A DNA stretch of 64,000 nt, taken from NCBI GenBank assembly GCA_012274445.1, contig JAAROD010000004.1:558001-622000 (forward strand). Direction: 5' to 3'. The notes beneath the pieces are model-generated. The model saw only the letters and a program-made list of their open reading frames with translations. It did no database searches and was not told the origin of the DNA. Numbering within the stretch: position 1 is the first letter of the stretch; each line of letters begins with the position of its first letter. Shown here piece after piece: positions 11,965 to 23,511 of this stretch. Position numbers and translations under genes: made by a program. This stretch comes from Sclerotiophoma versabilis (Eukaryota; Ascomycota; Dothideomycetes; Pleosporales; Didymellaceae).

Positions 11965-13362
11965 ATGTCTTCGCCAAGCTTCGAACAAGCGATCCAGCGG
12001 GCTGTGCAACCTGGTCCGGAACGTCTGCTGCCTGGAGTGGCGCTTGCTGCGGCTTCATTTCGGGAAGGTAAGAGAATTGTTCTCTTGATCTTCAATCAAA
12101 GTCAACGGTAACAGTTTTCACGAGATGGCCCTGAAATCTCTTAGGTGAACGGTATTCTACATGAAGGCCTCAAGGCTGCAAATTCTTGCGGGGAAACGAT
12201 AACGCAGTTCTGTACAGTTGACTGACACTTGGCTGTAGAAGTTCCGGATTACCTTACATCCTATGGCACTTTACGAATCGCTCCTTCGCCACCAGTGTCA
12301 ACTAAGACGGTTATGTGGCTAGCATCGTGCGTCAAACTGGCAACAACTATCGCAGCGTTACAGTGTGTCGAACGTGGACTTCTGTCGCTAGACTCAACGG
12401 CTGACATTGAGCGTCTCCTGCCTGAGTGGGCGAATCCCGAGGTGTTATCGTTCGATGAAGGTGGCAGCCCCATCTTGACACTGGCAAAGGAGAAGATTAC
12501 CTTGAGACGTCTGCTGAACCATACGAGCGGTCTCACATACGATTTCATGCCTCCACTACTCCAGTGGCGCCAGTCACGTGGAGAGGGGTGGCAGTCCATG
12601 CGCAGCCCGATCCCTGAATGCTTCGTGCACCCTCTCATTTTTGAGCCTGGCACAGCATTTGCGTATGGACCTGGTCTCGACGTCGCTGGGCTGATGGTCG
12701 CCCGCGCAAACGAGTGCACGCTTGAGACGTACATGCGACGAAACATCTTTGACGTACTTGGTATGCACGATACTTCCTTTAACGTGTCACACAACAACAT
12801 TCGAGAACGATTGATGCCTGTAGCCGTTCGGCCCTCGCCCGATGAGCCTCTTACGGATGGCGATCCATCCAACTTGATGCTTAAGCAGCCGGTAGACGCG
12901 AAGGATAATTACGGTGGTGCGGGACTATTCGGCACGGCTGAGGATTACCTCAAGTTGCTGAAATCCATTCTCCGGGATGATGGCAAGCTACTCGCGAGTC
13001 AAAGTGTGGCACTCTTGTTCGCGCCTTCTCTGTCAGCACAGTCCAAAGTCTCTTTGCGCAACAATCTCTCCGTCCCAGATCTGGCAAAGATCATGATTCC
13101 GGGTGAGCCTGTTATTGGCACTCCAAGCGCTGGTGATTGGGATCATGGGCTGGGAGGTTTGATTGGCCTCCACCAAAGTGACGACGGGTTTGAGTCTCCG
13201 TGGATGCAATGGGTGGGAGGGCCGAATCTCAAATGGTGGATCGACAGGAAGGGCGGGACCTGTGGAATGTTTGCGACGCAACTGTTCCCTCCAGGGGAAG
13301 TGAATTCGGTGCATTTGCAGAAGCTGTTCCAGAAGGAGATGGTAAATAGGCTCAAGGTATGA
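11965..13362 (+). CDS. LovD-like acyltransferase/beta-lactamase-fold protein
   Basis: Model join(11965..12067, 12239..13362), 408 residues, close to LovD. The single 171-bp intron (GTAAGA..TGTAG, with a CTGAC branch-like site) joins in phase 1. The serine beta-lactamase/transesterase fold is shown by the SxxK nucleophile motif SCVK (Ser64, Lys67), the tyrosine motif AYGP (Tyr177) and a C-terminal GGPNLKWWID segment equivalent to the conserved GGPN..W of LovD-type enzymes. KITLRRLLNHTSGL is a further family hallmark. In lovastatin and related pathways these enzymes move an acyl chain onto a polyketide alcohol; other members are esterases or lactamases. It lies tandem with an MFS exporter and near two oxidoreductase genes, which suggests tailoring of a small molecule. 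No polyketide synthase is in the window, so the substrate is unknown. Confidence 0.85.
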
Positions 13363-14056
13363 ATATACAATACTCTGCGTACATTCAGCCGCATGACAGG
13401 TAGCCTAAAGGGCTTCAGCAATCGAAGAAAAATACCCCGGATCTTGCCTGTGCCTTTTTGTGAGTCTCCTCTCGCACTCAGCACCACTGGACCCATTCGT
13501 GCGACAGTGGTGACGATGGATTCTCGTGGTTTGCTTACCCAGCAATTTAGCGCAATGACGTAGTCAGAGCGTTTCTATTTCCGCTCACAATCCCAACGTG
13601 TTGTCGTTGTCGAACGCCAATTGCCACTGCAGGAGTGCTTACCGGCCAACGCTATCACCGGCTTTGAGATGGCTTACTCACGGCAGATTCTGCATGGCGG
13701 GTATGCAATGACGATGGAGGTTTTCGGAGCGCACTCGGTCGCAAACAAAGTTCTTTTTGCAGCGCCGACACAAAGCGCAGCGGACAGCATGAATGATATA
13801 CTACGTAGCAGGCACTGATGGCCGCGCAGCTCTGCAAAAGAGCGATTTTGCCGTGTGACAGCAATTGCAGCCACGGCACCGTACCCAGATAGCGACAAGC
13901 AACACACTACGGCACACCGGTGCGCGTTAGTACCCACGCAGCCACCGATTAACGACGTCAGCGCCCGCAGACTTGGCCCCGGCGCTGATCATTTGCTCGA
14001 GAGGTGCAAATTCTCAGCCATTGCAGCGCGAAGAAAAGGGCTTGCTTGCAAACAAA
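13363..14056. other. Intergenic region between LovD-like and MFS genes
   Basis: About 690 bp between two genes on the same strand. No open frame with family resemblance is seen; it is presumably the terminator of the LovD-like gene and the promoter of the MFS gene. Confidence 0.5.
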
Positions 14057-16363
14057 ATGCAGGACTCTGACCTCGTGATACTACGCAACGAGGCGAACGC
14101 ATCGCCAGACCGCTTCACGCAGTGGGACCCCAATCGCCAGTTCCGCCGCGAGTACTACGAGCGCCATGGCCGCGACCCAACATACGAAGAGATTGTGCGC
14201 AATGCAGAGGCGAATGGGCGTTCGGTGAACGAAGAGCCGCTCGAGGGCGCCACTGGCGTAACTGGCGTGCACGAAGAACCGATGGCGACGCCCATGAGCA
14301 GAAAGATTGAGGAGGAGGAAGCACCTCTGTCGCGCCAGACAACGTCGTCATCGTCGAGCTCCGCCAGCTCGCGCAGCACGGCTCAGGGCGCCCGCCTTGA
14401 GGAGATCCGCACCGCACGCTCGACCAACACACGCCCACGCGGCTTCACCGACTCGACACAGCAGTCCAGCGGGACCCTCCTGCAGCGCCACCCCACCGAG
14501 CGACACCCCGTGGCCCTCACGCGCATCGAGACGCACCGCAGCCAGCATGCCGGCACCGTGGGAGCCTCCCAGATCTCCTCGCGCCTCTCGCGGACAATCT
14601 CCCGCCGCAAGACCGAAAAGCCGCTGCCCAGCCTGGGTGCAGGCAAGCCGTTCCCTCCGCCGCTGCCAGAGCGCGAAGAGTATGTGGTCGAATTCGACGG
14701 CCACGACGACCCGCTGCACGCCCAGAACTGGACCACCAAGAAGAAGCTCACCATGGGCGTCATGCTCGCCTTCGACGCCCTGAGTGCCAGCATGGGCTCG
14801 TCCATCTTCTCCAGCGCAACCGGCTCTGTTGCTGCCGAGTTTGGTGTTGGCAGAGAAGTAGGCACGCTGGGCACCAGTCTGTTCGTGCTTGGATACGCCT
14901 TTGGACCGCTCATGGTAACCCATTGACTTGCTCTACGCTTTGAAAGCAGCAGACTAACCATTGCTAGTGGGCGCCCATCTCCGAATTGTACGGTCGCCGT
15001 CCGCCGCTCGTCATTGCAGCCTTCGGCTTCTCCATCTTCACCATTGCCGTTGCTGTCGCAAAGGACGTCCAAACAGTCATGATCTGCCGCTTCTTCGCCG
15101 GTCTCTGCGGCTCCTCACCCCTCGCCATCGTCGCCGCCGTCTTCGCAGACATGTTCAGCAACGAAGTCCGCGGTCTTGCCGTCGCCGTCTTCTCTGCAAG
15201 TGAGTGCAACCAGCCGCATCCCGATCGCAACAATGCTAACCTCGGGGAAAAGCTGTTTTTATGGGTCCGCTTATGGCGCCCTTCATCGGCGGCTTCATCA
15301 CCGAATCGTACCTTGGCTGGCGGTGGACCATGTACATCAGCTCATTTATGGGTTTCTTGACATTTGCCCTCCTGCTGTTCTTCCTCGAAGAAACATATCC
15401 GCCCGTGGTGCTTATCAACAAGGCCGCCGAACTCAGACGGCGAACGAAGAACTGGGGTATCCACGCCAAGCAAGAAGAGATCGAAGTCGACTTCAAAGAA
15501 CTCATCATCAAGAACGTCAGCAGACCCATGCGAATCCTCTTCACCGAGCCCATCGTCCTGCTCATCACCATCTACATGTCGTTCATCTACGGGCTTCTCT
15601 ACCTATGTAAGTGCCCCTCCCACCTTCTGCGCTGGCACGCACCCGTTACTGATTTCACATAGTTCTGACGGCATATGCGCTTGTCTTCCAAGGTGTCTAC
15701 GGCTGGTCCTCAGGCGTCTCAGGTCTTGCGTACTTTGGCATGATAACCGGCGAGCTGATAGCCTTCGTGGTCATTGTTCTGACCAACCCCTCCTACGTCA
15801 AAAAACTCAAAGCCAACAACAACATCCCCGTTCCCGAGTGGCGACTGCCTATCAGCATGGTCGGCGGTGTGTTGTTCTCCGGCGGCCTTTTCTGGTTTGG
15901 CTGGAGTGGCTATAGCGGGAACGTGCCCTGGATTGTCCCAGTTTTGAGTGGATTGTTCACCGGGTTCGGCATCTTCACAATCTTCCTGTCCTTGCTTAAC
16001 TACATCGTTGACGCATACCTCATGTTCGCCGCTTCCGCGATTGCAGCAAACACATTCATGCGATCCATCTTCGGTGCTATCTTCCCGCTGTTTGCGACGC
16101 AGATGTTCCAGGGTATGGGCATCCAGTGGGCGGCGACGCTCATTGGGTGTGTGGCTGTAGTGCTGGCGCCTATGCCCGTTTTCTTCTATCTCTATGGTAA
16201 GAAAATTAGGGCGAGGAGCAAGTTTGCACCTGCGCCGGATATTGCACAGGACAAGAAGCGGGATGAGGAGAGTGCGGGGAGTGAGGAAAGTAGCGTTCAT
16301 GGTAATGGGAATGGGTTGAGAGGAGGAGAACAGGAAAAGGATGAGAGGAGTAAGAAGGACTAA
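14057..16363 (+). CDS. MFS transporter, DHA1 (polyamine/drug exporter type)
   Basis: Model join(14057..14914, 14968..15199, 15253..15606, 15663..16363), 714 residues, introns of 53, 53 and 56 bp, all in phase. The frame can be read further upstream from a TTG, but ATG 14057 is the first methionine. A hydrophilic N-tail of about 230 residues, rich in Ser, Thr and Arg, precedes 12 predicted helices. DHA1 motifs are visible: SELYGRRPPL (motif A) after helix 2, and GPLMAPFIGGF (motif C) in helix 5. The long N-tail and the DPLHAQNW entry resemble Tpo/Flr1-type exporters, which pump polyamines or drugs out in exchange for protons. The tail's many Ser/Arg clusters could be phosphorylated. Adjacency to the LovD-like gene fits export of its product, which is inference. 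Confidence 0.88.
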
Positions 16364-16731
16364 GCCAAGCATAAAAAGTAATACAGCTTGAGAATTGACA
16401 CTATCCCTCCAACCCGCAGAACTTTGAACATTCTATAAATGAGGCTTTTGAGCTTTAATGCTGTCACAAAAAGTTTTAAATTGCTTTACTGAATAGTCAT
16501 CTCTCGGACTCGGACGTTGCGCGGCGACACATGGCACAGCCTTCCATCGATACGCTATCAAATATGGTCTCGTTTTCGCACTCGATCCAGCCATCTTTGC
16601 GAGACAGTTTGATCGCCGGTCTAGCGTTCCAGTTGCAAACCGTTGGCACACAAAGTGAAACGGTGATTAACCCAGCAAAGTTACAATTCAGCTGTTATAC
16701 ACATAGTAAGGACTAACCGAATACACAACCC
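16364..16731. other. Convergent intergenic region
   Basis: Shared 3' flank of the MFS gene (plus) and the broken MDR gene (minus). No gene seen. Confidence 0.5.
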
Positions 16732-17736
16732 TCAAGCCTCTTTGACACGCACCACGATCTTCCCACGGGCCCTCCCTGTCTTCAACTTCGCGAATGCCTG
16801 AGGCGCAGAACCAAACCCGTAAACCTCGTCGAGAACCGCCCGGATCTCCCCACCCTCCATCCACTTGGCGAGAAGCTCAAAATCAGCGCGATTCGGTTTC
16901 GTCACAGCGAAGACGTACTTGGCCTTCCCACCGCCCAGGAACGAGGGAAGCGCGAGATTGCAAACGAATTGCCGCAAAGCACTCCAATCCATCCCCAACC
17001 CAACCTACACAAACGTCCCACTGGGGTTTAGAAACCTGTGGCTCGCTCGGTAGAGATGCGACGGGCTACCAACATTATCCAGAACGACATCGAACCGCGT
17101 TCCCAAAGCAGCGAGCTGTTGAACGATAGGCGCAGCTTTGTAGTCCAGCGCCGCATCCGCGCCCAGACTCGTACACAGCGCAGCATTCGCAGACGAGCAA
17201 GACGCCGTCACATGGCACCCCAGCGCCTTCGCAATCTGAATAGCGAGAACCCCCGTGCCGCCCGATCCGCCGTTGATAAAGACGTTGGATCCTGCTTTGA
17301 CGTAGGGCCGCAGTGCTTGCAGCGTCGTCATGCCCACTGTTGCTATTGCCGAGGTTTCTTCCCCCTGCGCTGCGGATGGCGCATGGGCGAGCGTGTCCTG
17401 CGAGACGGCGATGTATTGCGCGAGTGCGCCGTGTCCGAAGACGCCGTTGCACGATCCGAATACCACGTCGCCGGGCTTGAATGCGGAGACAGAGCCTCCC
17501 GTGCTGATGACGCGCCCGCTGATGTCTAGACCGGGCGTGACTGGTGCGCGGAAGATGGTCCTGGAGATGAGTCCAAGTTCCAGGATCTTGTAGTCGATGG
17601 GATTGATGGTCGTGCTGTGCACTTCGACGATGACTTCGGTGGCGGAGGGTGTTGGGCGCGGGATCTCGGCTAGGTAGAGGTTCTGCTCAACAGGTCCTGA
17701 GAACGACCGGCACTGCCATGCTTTCATGGTGGCCAT
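16732..17736 (-). pseudogene. MDR-family quinone oxidoreductase with in-frame TAG
   Basis: One continuous frame of 335 codons from ATG 17736 to the stop at 16732, interrupted once by TAG at 17005-17007 (codon 244). Both sides are clearly the same zinc-independent MDR protein: GroES-like N-domain (VHSTTINPIDYK, TPGLDISGRV), Rossmann fold with NADPH motif INGGSGGTGVLAIQ (about 154-167), then after the stop the C-terminal substrate-domain helices ending GRARGKIVVRV. Relatives usually have Gln at this spot (GTFVQVG), so a single C-to-T change of CAG explains it. No frameshift or second stop is present. The truncated 243-residue product would lack the last 90 residues and part of the fold. It may be a young pseudogene, a sequencing error, or a read-through gene. 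Family members reduce quinones or enoyl groups with NADPH. Confidence 0.8.
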
Positions 17737-19829
17737 TGTGGTTTTTGCAGGGATTGTGGAATGGAAACTTGGTGTTGAGATTGCTGGCAAGTTGCCGATT
17801 GAAGTCTGGATGAGCAATACATGGTGTTTGTGACAGCGTTTTTATCTGTTGATGGTCGGTCGTCGGACGTTGGGATTTGTAAGTGTCGGTATGCATCAAG
17901 AAGCGAGATGTGGTTGTGGTTGATTTCTCATCCGTCAAGCTGGGAAGCCCGAGTCCGAGTGTATTGTGTATGGGGCTTGTCTAACTTGGGAAATTACTAG
18001 TTGGTTGCAAGAACTTCAGGCCATCCCGGTTACGCTAATGCGACTGGCTAGCTAAGCAACAAGCAACTTGTAGTCTGGAGGAGGGTCTGTATTGCCTTTG
18101 TCTAAGCACTCTCTCAGAGCTCCCTGGAGTCTCCAAAAGAGAATGAAGGACTTTCCTTTTGAGAAAGATTATCAGGAAAGTTCTTCTCAATGGCAGCACC
18201 TGCTTCTTTAGGACGCATAACCTCGACAATTTGTTTAAACATAAGTCTGCTGAACCACAAATGAACAGACAAGTTATTAGAATACCGCAGTCATGTTGCC
18301 CCAGCTAAGGCGCGCAACGATGCGAAAGGACAGCAATGCCTGTGAGAGTACCCCAGCTTCAAGGATAACCTCATACACCATATTCTCGTCTCAGATATAA
18401 CTTACCGGGCACCTTCCACAACACCGTGCAACCGTGGCAACAGTTTGATTCCGTTACACACATGGCCAACCCCCTCAAACACCACGCGACAGACATTAAG
18501 CAGGACGTGATAAACCCCGGAATGCACGGTATGATACAACTTCCCCGAGCAGTCAAGCAACCCACTCGTTTTATACAACTCTCATCATAACCTCTACTAG
18601 TGCCACAGTCATAAGCTTGCAAAACGCCGTACACACATAAACTTCCTGCCAGTGGAATCTCATCGCGAAAGGAAGATGGCCTCTCCAATGGCCAGATCAT
18701 ATACATGTCCGTACAATAGGCAGCAAGACATTTGCTGAGCGTGCGGCTTAGGACTCCATGGCTACGGAAAAGCCAAACGTCTCTGAACCATGCATTACGT
18801 CAAGGGTTCTGGTCTTATGAAGTATTATCTCAACATACTGGATACGGTGCATACCTCCAACGCCGTGTCCAGGGACATCGTCGCAGGCATGATGGAGGCC
18901 AGCGTGACGTCAAGGTCGTTTCCATGGGGTGATTGGGGTGATGTTTCGTTTGCGCATGCACATGTGAAAGCGATTGGTGTCCCGGGAGCTAGTAGAAGAG
19001 GAAGGTTTCTTAGGAAGGTTTCTGGTTCATTGTGATTGATTGTATAAGCGAGATTCTGCTGACTGAATCCAGGGCCTGAGTGAATCGACTATTGACTCAA
19101 TCGAGTCTTTTACGAAGGTGCAGGATTAGCTGGATGTAACAGTGTGCATGCCTTGTGGATTGATGTTTTACTACTGTTGGTTACAGGTTCAGCACTATCC
19201 ACTGCAGCTAGAACATAGCCCGTAGAGTCATGTACGTAGTCAGCGAAGGATTCAAACTCCAGTGTGAGATAGGCTGGATAGCAGTCGATATTTCATTGGC
19301 AAACTTTCTGCGTTGCATGTATTTTGTAATGACGCCCAGTTCACCTTGTTCGAGTCTTGTGGAGCCATCAATGTCTGTCACGTGTCTTGCCAGTCGCGAG
19401 TTGACGTCTTGCGCTGCAGAACTGCTCTAAAGTGTCGGTATTGCGATTGAGATCAAAGCCTTTTTCCAGAGACGTTTGGCAGGTGAGGTTCTTTGGTGAG
19501 AATGTAGAACGAAAAAGTAAAAAGGAAGGTAAGCCGAGCAACTCGCAACCCCTCATCACCCCACTTCAACCCTCAAAATGGCACTCGCCCCACCATCTCG
19601 GGCGACACCCGCCCGCAACACCAAGCGGGCATCGTGTCGGTGACGTCGCCGACCCACGGGGCTGGCTGCGCCCTTAAGAGCCTCAATGTCTTGGAGCTCT
19701 GAGATCCGAATTTGCGGCACCGTCCTTCTTGGCCTTTGGTAGTACTTAATAACCCATTGCCGCGTACCATCACCATCTGAACAATATCTCTTTCCCAACG
19801 TCTATCACACGCAAACGACCACCGCAAAG
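17737..19829. other. Intergenic region, 2.1 kb
   Basis: Divergent region between the broken MDR gene and the SDR gene. Small open frames (for example 18790-19035) show no recognisable domain. Nothing else identified. Confidence 0.5.
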
Positions 19830-20712
19830 ATGTCTATGTCCATTGAAGAATGCCAGACGCCGCGCCCTGGCTTCCCTAAGCCGGTGCCATCAGGCCCAAC
19901 CAACGTCATCGAGCAATTCAGCATGAAGGGCAAAGTCATTGTCGTTACTGGCGCAGCAGAAGGCATCGGCGGCGCGGTCGCTGATGCCATGGCTGAAGCT
20001 GGCGGAGATGTTGCGCTGTGGTACAACTCGTGCGTATCATCCTACCTTCATCAGGCGAATCACCGATGCTGACAGCCGCAGAAACCCTGAGGCGGAGAAG
20101 CGCGCAGAACGCCTCGCAAAGGAGCACAACGTCAAGACAAAGGCATACAGCGTCAACGTCACAGACGCTGAAGCCGTCAAGTCGACCCTGGACAAGGTTG
20201 TTGCCGAGTTCGGAAAGATTGATGTCTTTGTTGCCAACGCAGGAACCGGTGATTCGCAGCCCCTCCTCGAGCAGTCGCTGGACGCGTACCGCAACTTGAT
20301 GGCCGTCAATGTCGACGGACCTGTTTACTGCTCCAAGTACGCTGGTCTCATCTTTAAGAAGCAGGGATTCGGCAATCTCATCCTCACGGGATCGATCAGC
20401 TCTCACATTGTCAATGTCCCAGTGGATCAGCCGATTTACAACGGCAGCAAGGCTTTCATCACACACATGGGCAAGAGCCTGGCGAGGGAATGGAGGGACT
20501 TTGCAAGAGTCAATATTGTAAGCCCAGGGTTCTTTGACACTAAGATGGGTGCTGGGCCAAAGGTTATCAATGAGGGGTTGAGAATGATTCCTTTGGGGAG
20601 ACAGGGTAATGTGAGGGAGATCAAGGGTGTGTTCCTGTTCCTCGCATCGAACGCGAGTTCGTATGTTACAGGCAGTGATTACTTGATCGATGGAGGCTAC
20701 GTACTGCCTTGA
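19830..20712 (+). CDS. Short-chain dehydrogenase, mannitol/sorbose type
   Basis: Model join(19830..20029, 20082..20712), 276 residues, one 52-bp intron (GTGCGT..CGCAG) in phase. Classical SDR features: nucleotide-binding TGAAEGIG (about 40-47), NAG motif (VANAGTG), Ser of ILTGSISS, and the YNGSK catalytic Tyr/Lys pair. The N-terminal RPGFPKPVPSG extension and the length match fungal NADP-dependent mannitol dehydrogenase/L-sorbose reductase proteins, which interconvert fructose or sorbose and the polyol in the cytosol. The C-terminal SYVTGSDYLIDGGYVLP is also typical. Substrate is assigned by resemblance only. It lies 2 kb from the broken MDR gene and might equally act in a small-molecule pathway with the LovD-like gene. 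Confidence 0.85.
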
Positions 20713-21771
20713 GCAGAGGTATTGACTGAATCGAAAAAATTCTGATGTAATGGTCCTTATCCCTGGAATCTACCTACAAGGTGTCAAACTGGTCGTGCCT
20801 CCCTTCACTTTTGGGACGCTCCCAGCATGATTATGCGCCGTAGTTAGTCGACTCGCCCACGATTAACCCTTCCACAACCCACTATTGGAACACCTCACCC
20901 ACCACCTTTCACTCTATCCTTCTTTTGCCTTTACGGAACTGGCCGTATACTTCCCTGCTGCAAACATGGAGTGACTTGGGCATGAAGATGCTTGGAGCAG
21001 TGACACAATTGGAGGTGTCAGATACTATGTAACGCGCCTGAGTGGGACCTGTGTCGACTTCTTCGCATACAAAAAATGTGTCTCCTTTCTGGCGCGTCGA
21101 CAAACATGCACGAGAAGTCGACAGTTCAAATTGACGAGCCGAGACCGAGGCTTTGGAAAGGAGGACGCAACAGTACATTTGGATTGGAACCTATGGTTCT
21201 TCTTTGGTGACACGAATCGTTGGGAGGTTGTGATCCCTTACCGCTGGGCAGCTCGGGGACCTTGGAATACAGCTGCAGAGCGATAGCCTCAGAAACGTTG
21301 CTATGAGGAGATTGACAGGACTGGAATACGACAAGTAATGGCGGTGCATTGGCCATGCTTGTCTGTGTTCATTAAGAAAGCTTATTGAAGGGAGTGGCTG
21401 ATGACTGAATATGCAAAGGATGTGCTGCTCAAGAAGTTGGGTTGTGAGGACTTCCAGAATCAGGTGCAGATCTTAATCGATACGCCGAGGTTGCGGACAT
21501 CGACAGAGTGAAAAGTCATATGCCCTTGTCGATAATAGACACATACAAGAGCCGGCCTAATAGGTTGCAGTGCCCTTGTGACTGTCAATCTAAAGGATAA
21601 AAAAGATAAAGTCGAGCATAGTTCTCGACACCGGCGCCGACAACACCACATTCGCATTGCATTGTAAATCGATTCGACCCTTAGATACATCAACGAAGGC
21701 CTGACCAAGAAAATTACGATTTCATGGTTCTTACCTGCACCACCCCACCTAGCAGTATCCGTGCTTTTCCT
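20713..21771. other. Convergent intergenic region
   Basis: Shared 3' flank of the SDR (plus) and Bcs1-like (minus) genes, about 1.06 kb. No gene recognised. Confidence 0.5.
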
Positions 21772-23511
21772 CTATTGTGCACCTACGAGCTTCTTCCCTT
21801 TTTTCTTCGACTCCAGAAGCTCGTCCCTCCAACTGCTAACATCATCAAGCGCTCTCTGCGGATCCTTCTTTCTCATCAATAAATACCCTTGTATCTCCGC
21901 AGGCGAAAACTTGTCTGCAGGCAATTGCTCGGCAAATGTCCGTCCCATCTTCTCGAGCGTCTCAGGATCTGTAATCTTCGAGATTGGTCGTGACTTGTTA
22001 TTTGGCAGGCGAGCACCAGTTGTTTGCTCCTCTGGCGTTGTGCTGTACATGCGCATGAAAGTTTGATGGATCTGATCTTTTGTGGCAAGAGTGAAGGCGA
22101 CTTGGAGATCCACGCGTCCGGGCCTGATCAAGGCAGCGTCGAGCTTTTCTGGGGTGTTGGTTGTCATGATTAGGACATGACCCTGGACCTGGTGTCAGTA
22201 TATGTAAATTGAATGTGGTCGAAACAACTTGCCTCATGTGAAGCAGCGCCGTCGATAACGTTAAGTAATGCACTCAAGCTGATCGACCCTGAAGAACTCT
22301 CTGTCTTTGCTGTGGGTTTGGTGCTTGACCCTAGTTCGGAGCTGCCGTCCTCTATCACATCTACGACCACAGGCTCCTCCTCGCGTTTGATACCAGCACT
22401 GTCAATATCCTCAAGTAGCACGATGCAGCGGTCCGGAAGGGAGTCGAAGAGGGAGCAGAGCTCGGACTCAGTCAGGTCCTTGTCATTTAATGAGACACAG
22501 TACACGTCCAGTCCGAAGACTCCTGCCAGTGCAAACGAGAGGGAAGTCTTGCCTGTACCGGGAGGCCCGTGAAACAGGTACTATGGAGAGGTCAGATAAG
22601 TCAATTGTCAAATGGGGATCGGTGTCCTTACTCCTCGTCGGTGCGGAATTCCTCGGGCCGCATACCACCTGGCGGTTGCAGGGTGTAGATACTCATTGAT
22701 GTCTACTACGACGTCATCCTTCTGCAGCTGGTCAAGAGACACTGTGTGCAGCGGACGTGACGGCCGGCAGGATTGTCGACTCCAAAAGCGACCGCCGTTG
22801 TTAAGGGCACGGAAGACGCTTGTCATAGCGACTTCTTGACTTATCTTCCATTGCCTAATATGGGCCAGTAGGTCCTTGACGGGTTGTGCGCTCCTAGCGT
22901 AGCAGTAGATTTCTAATGTCTCTTTCGAGTACTGACCTCCCTCCTCTTTCATGCTGGAGCGAACAACCTTGAACTGTCGTCCATCATGATAGAACTCGTC
23001 ACTACCATAGCTGGGCTCGTATCGTGGCATTGGGACCTCGTACTTGTAGATACCTTGCTCATCGTGTACGTTGTCGTCATTCTTGTTATCTTCATAGGTT
23101 GTGACCGCCTTCAACTTTCTGCTAGGTCTCTTCGTTTGCTGCCCAGCCAACCACGCCTTAACATCGGTGAATAAAGCGTCATCATCGCTGATCTGAATAG
23201 ATGAGGAGTAGTATTCATCATAATAACCGTGAAACAAGTCGTAGAGATATCGCCAAGCTGTGTGGCAGCCAAAGATAAATGCCCATCCAGTCACCTAAAG
23301 TGGGGACGTTACGTCAGCAGTGCCTCAGTTGTGGTCTTTACCTGCGCACACTTACAAGGACTCCAATGTCAATACCCAGGAGGCGAAATGCAAGCTGAGA
23401 AATAGTGCTGTACCCGGGAACTACAAGCTCGAGAAGAGTGGACGGCAGGTTTGCGGTAGTGTTTGTCGAGTTCAACTCGTATTGCAAGCTCTGGAGGCGT
23501 GAAAAGTCCAT
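21772..23511 (-). CDS. Bcs1-type AAA ATPase
   Basis: Model complement(21772..22182, 22233..22580, 22632..23294, 23356..23511), 525 residues. Introns 61, 51 and 50 bp, all phase 0. The last one uses a GC donor (GAG|GCAAGT) with CTGAC branch and CAG acceptor; this is required to restore the family sequence ASHEGHVLIMTTN. The N-terminus has LLELVVPGYSTI and a transmembrane segment (about 45-65) as in fungal Bcs1-like proteins, then the BCS1-N domain, Walker A GPPGTGKT (278-285), Walker B IVLLEDID (about 326-333), an acidic insert, and the arginine segment RPGRVD. Yeast Bcs1 inserts the Rieske protein into complex III in the inner mitochondrial membrane; filamentous fungi carry many divergent paralogs, and this acidic-insert type is one of those rather than the core orthologue. 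Confidence 0.88.

Noticed and set aside
12068..12238. Possible extra exon hidden in the 171-bp intron of the LovD-like gene
   Set aside because: Every internal exon I tried contains an in-frame stop, and the one-intron protein already matches LovD in spacing before the SxxK motif.
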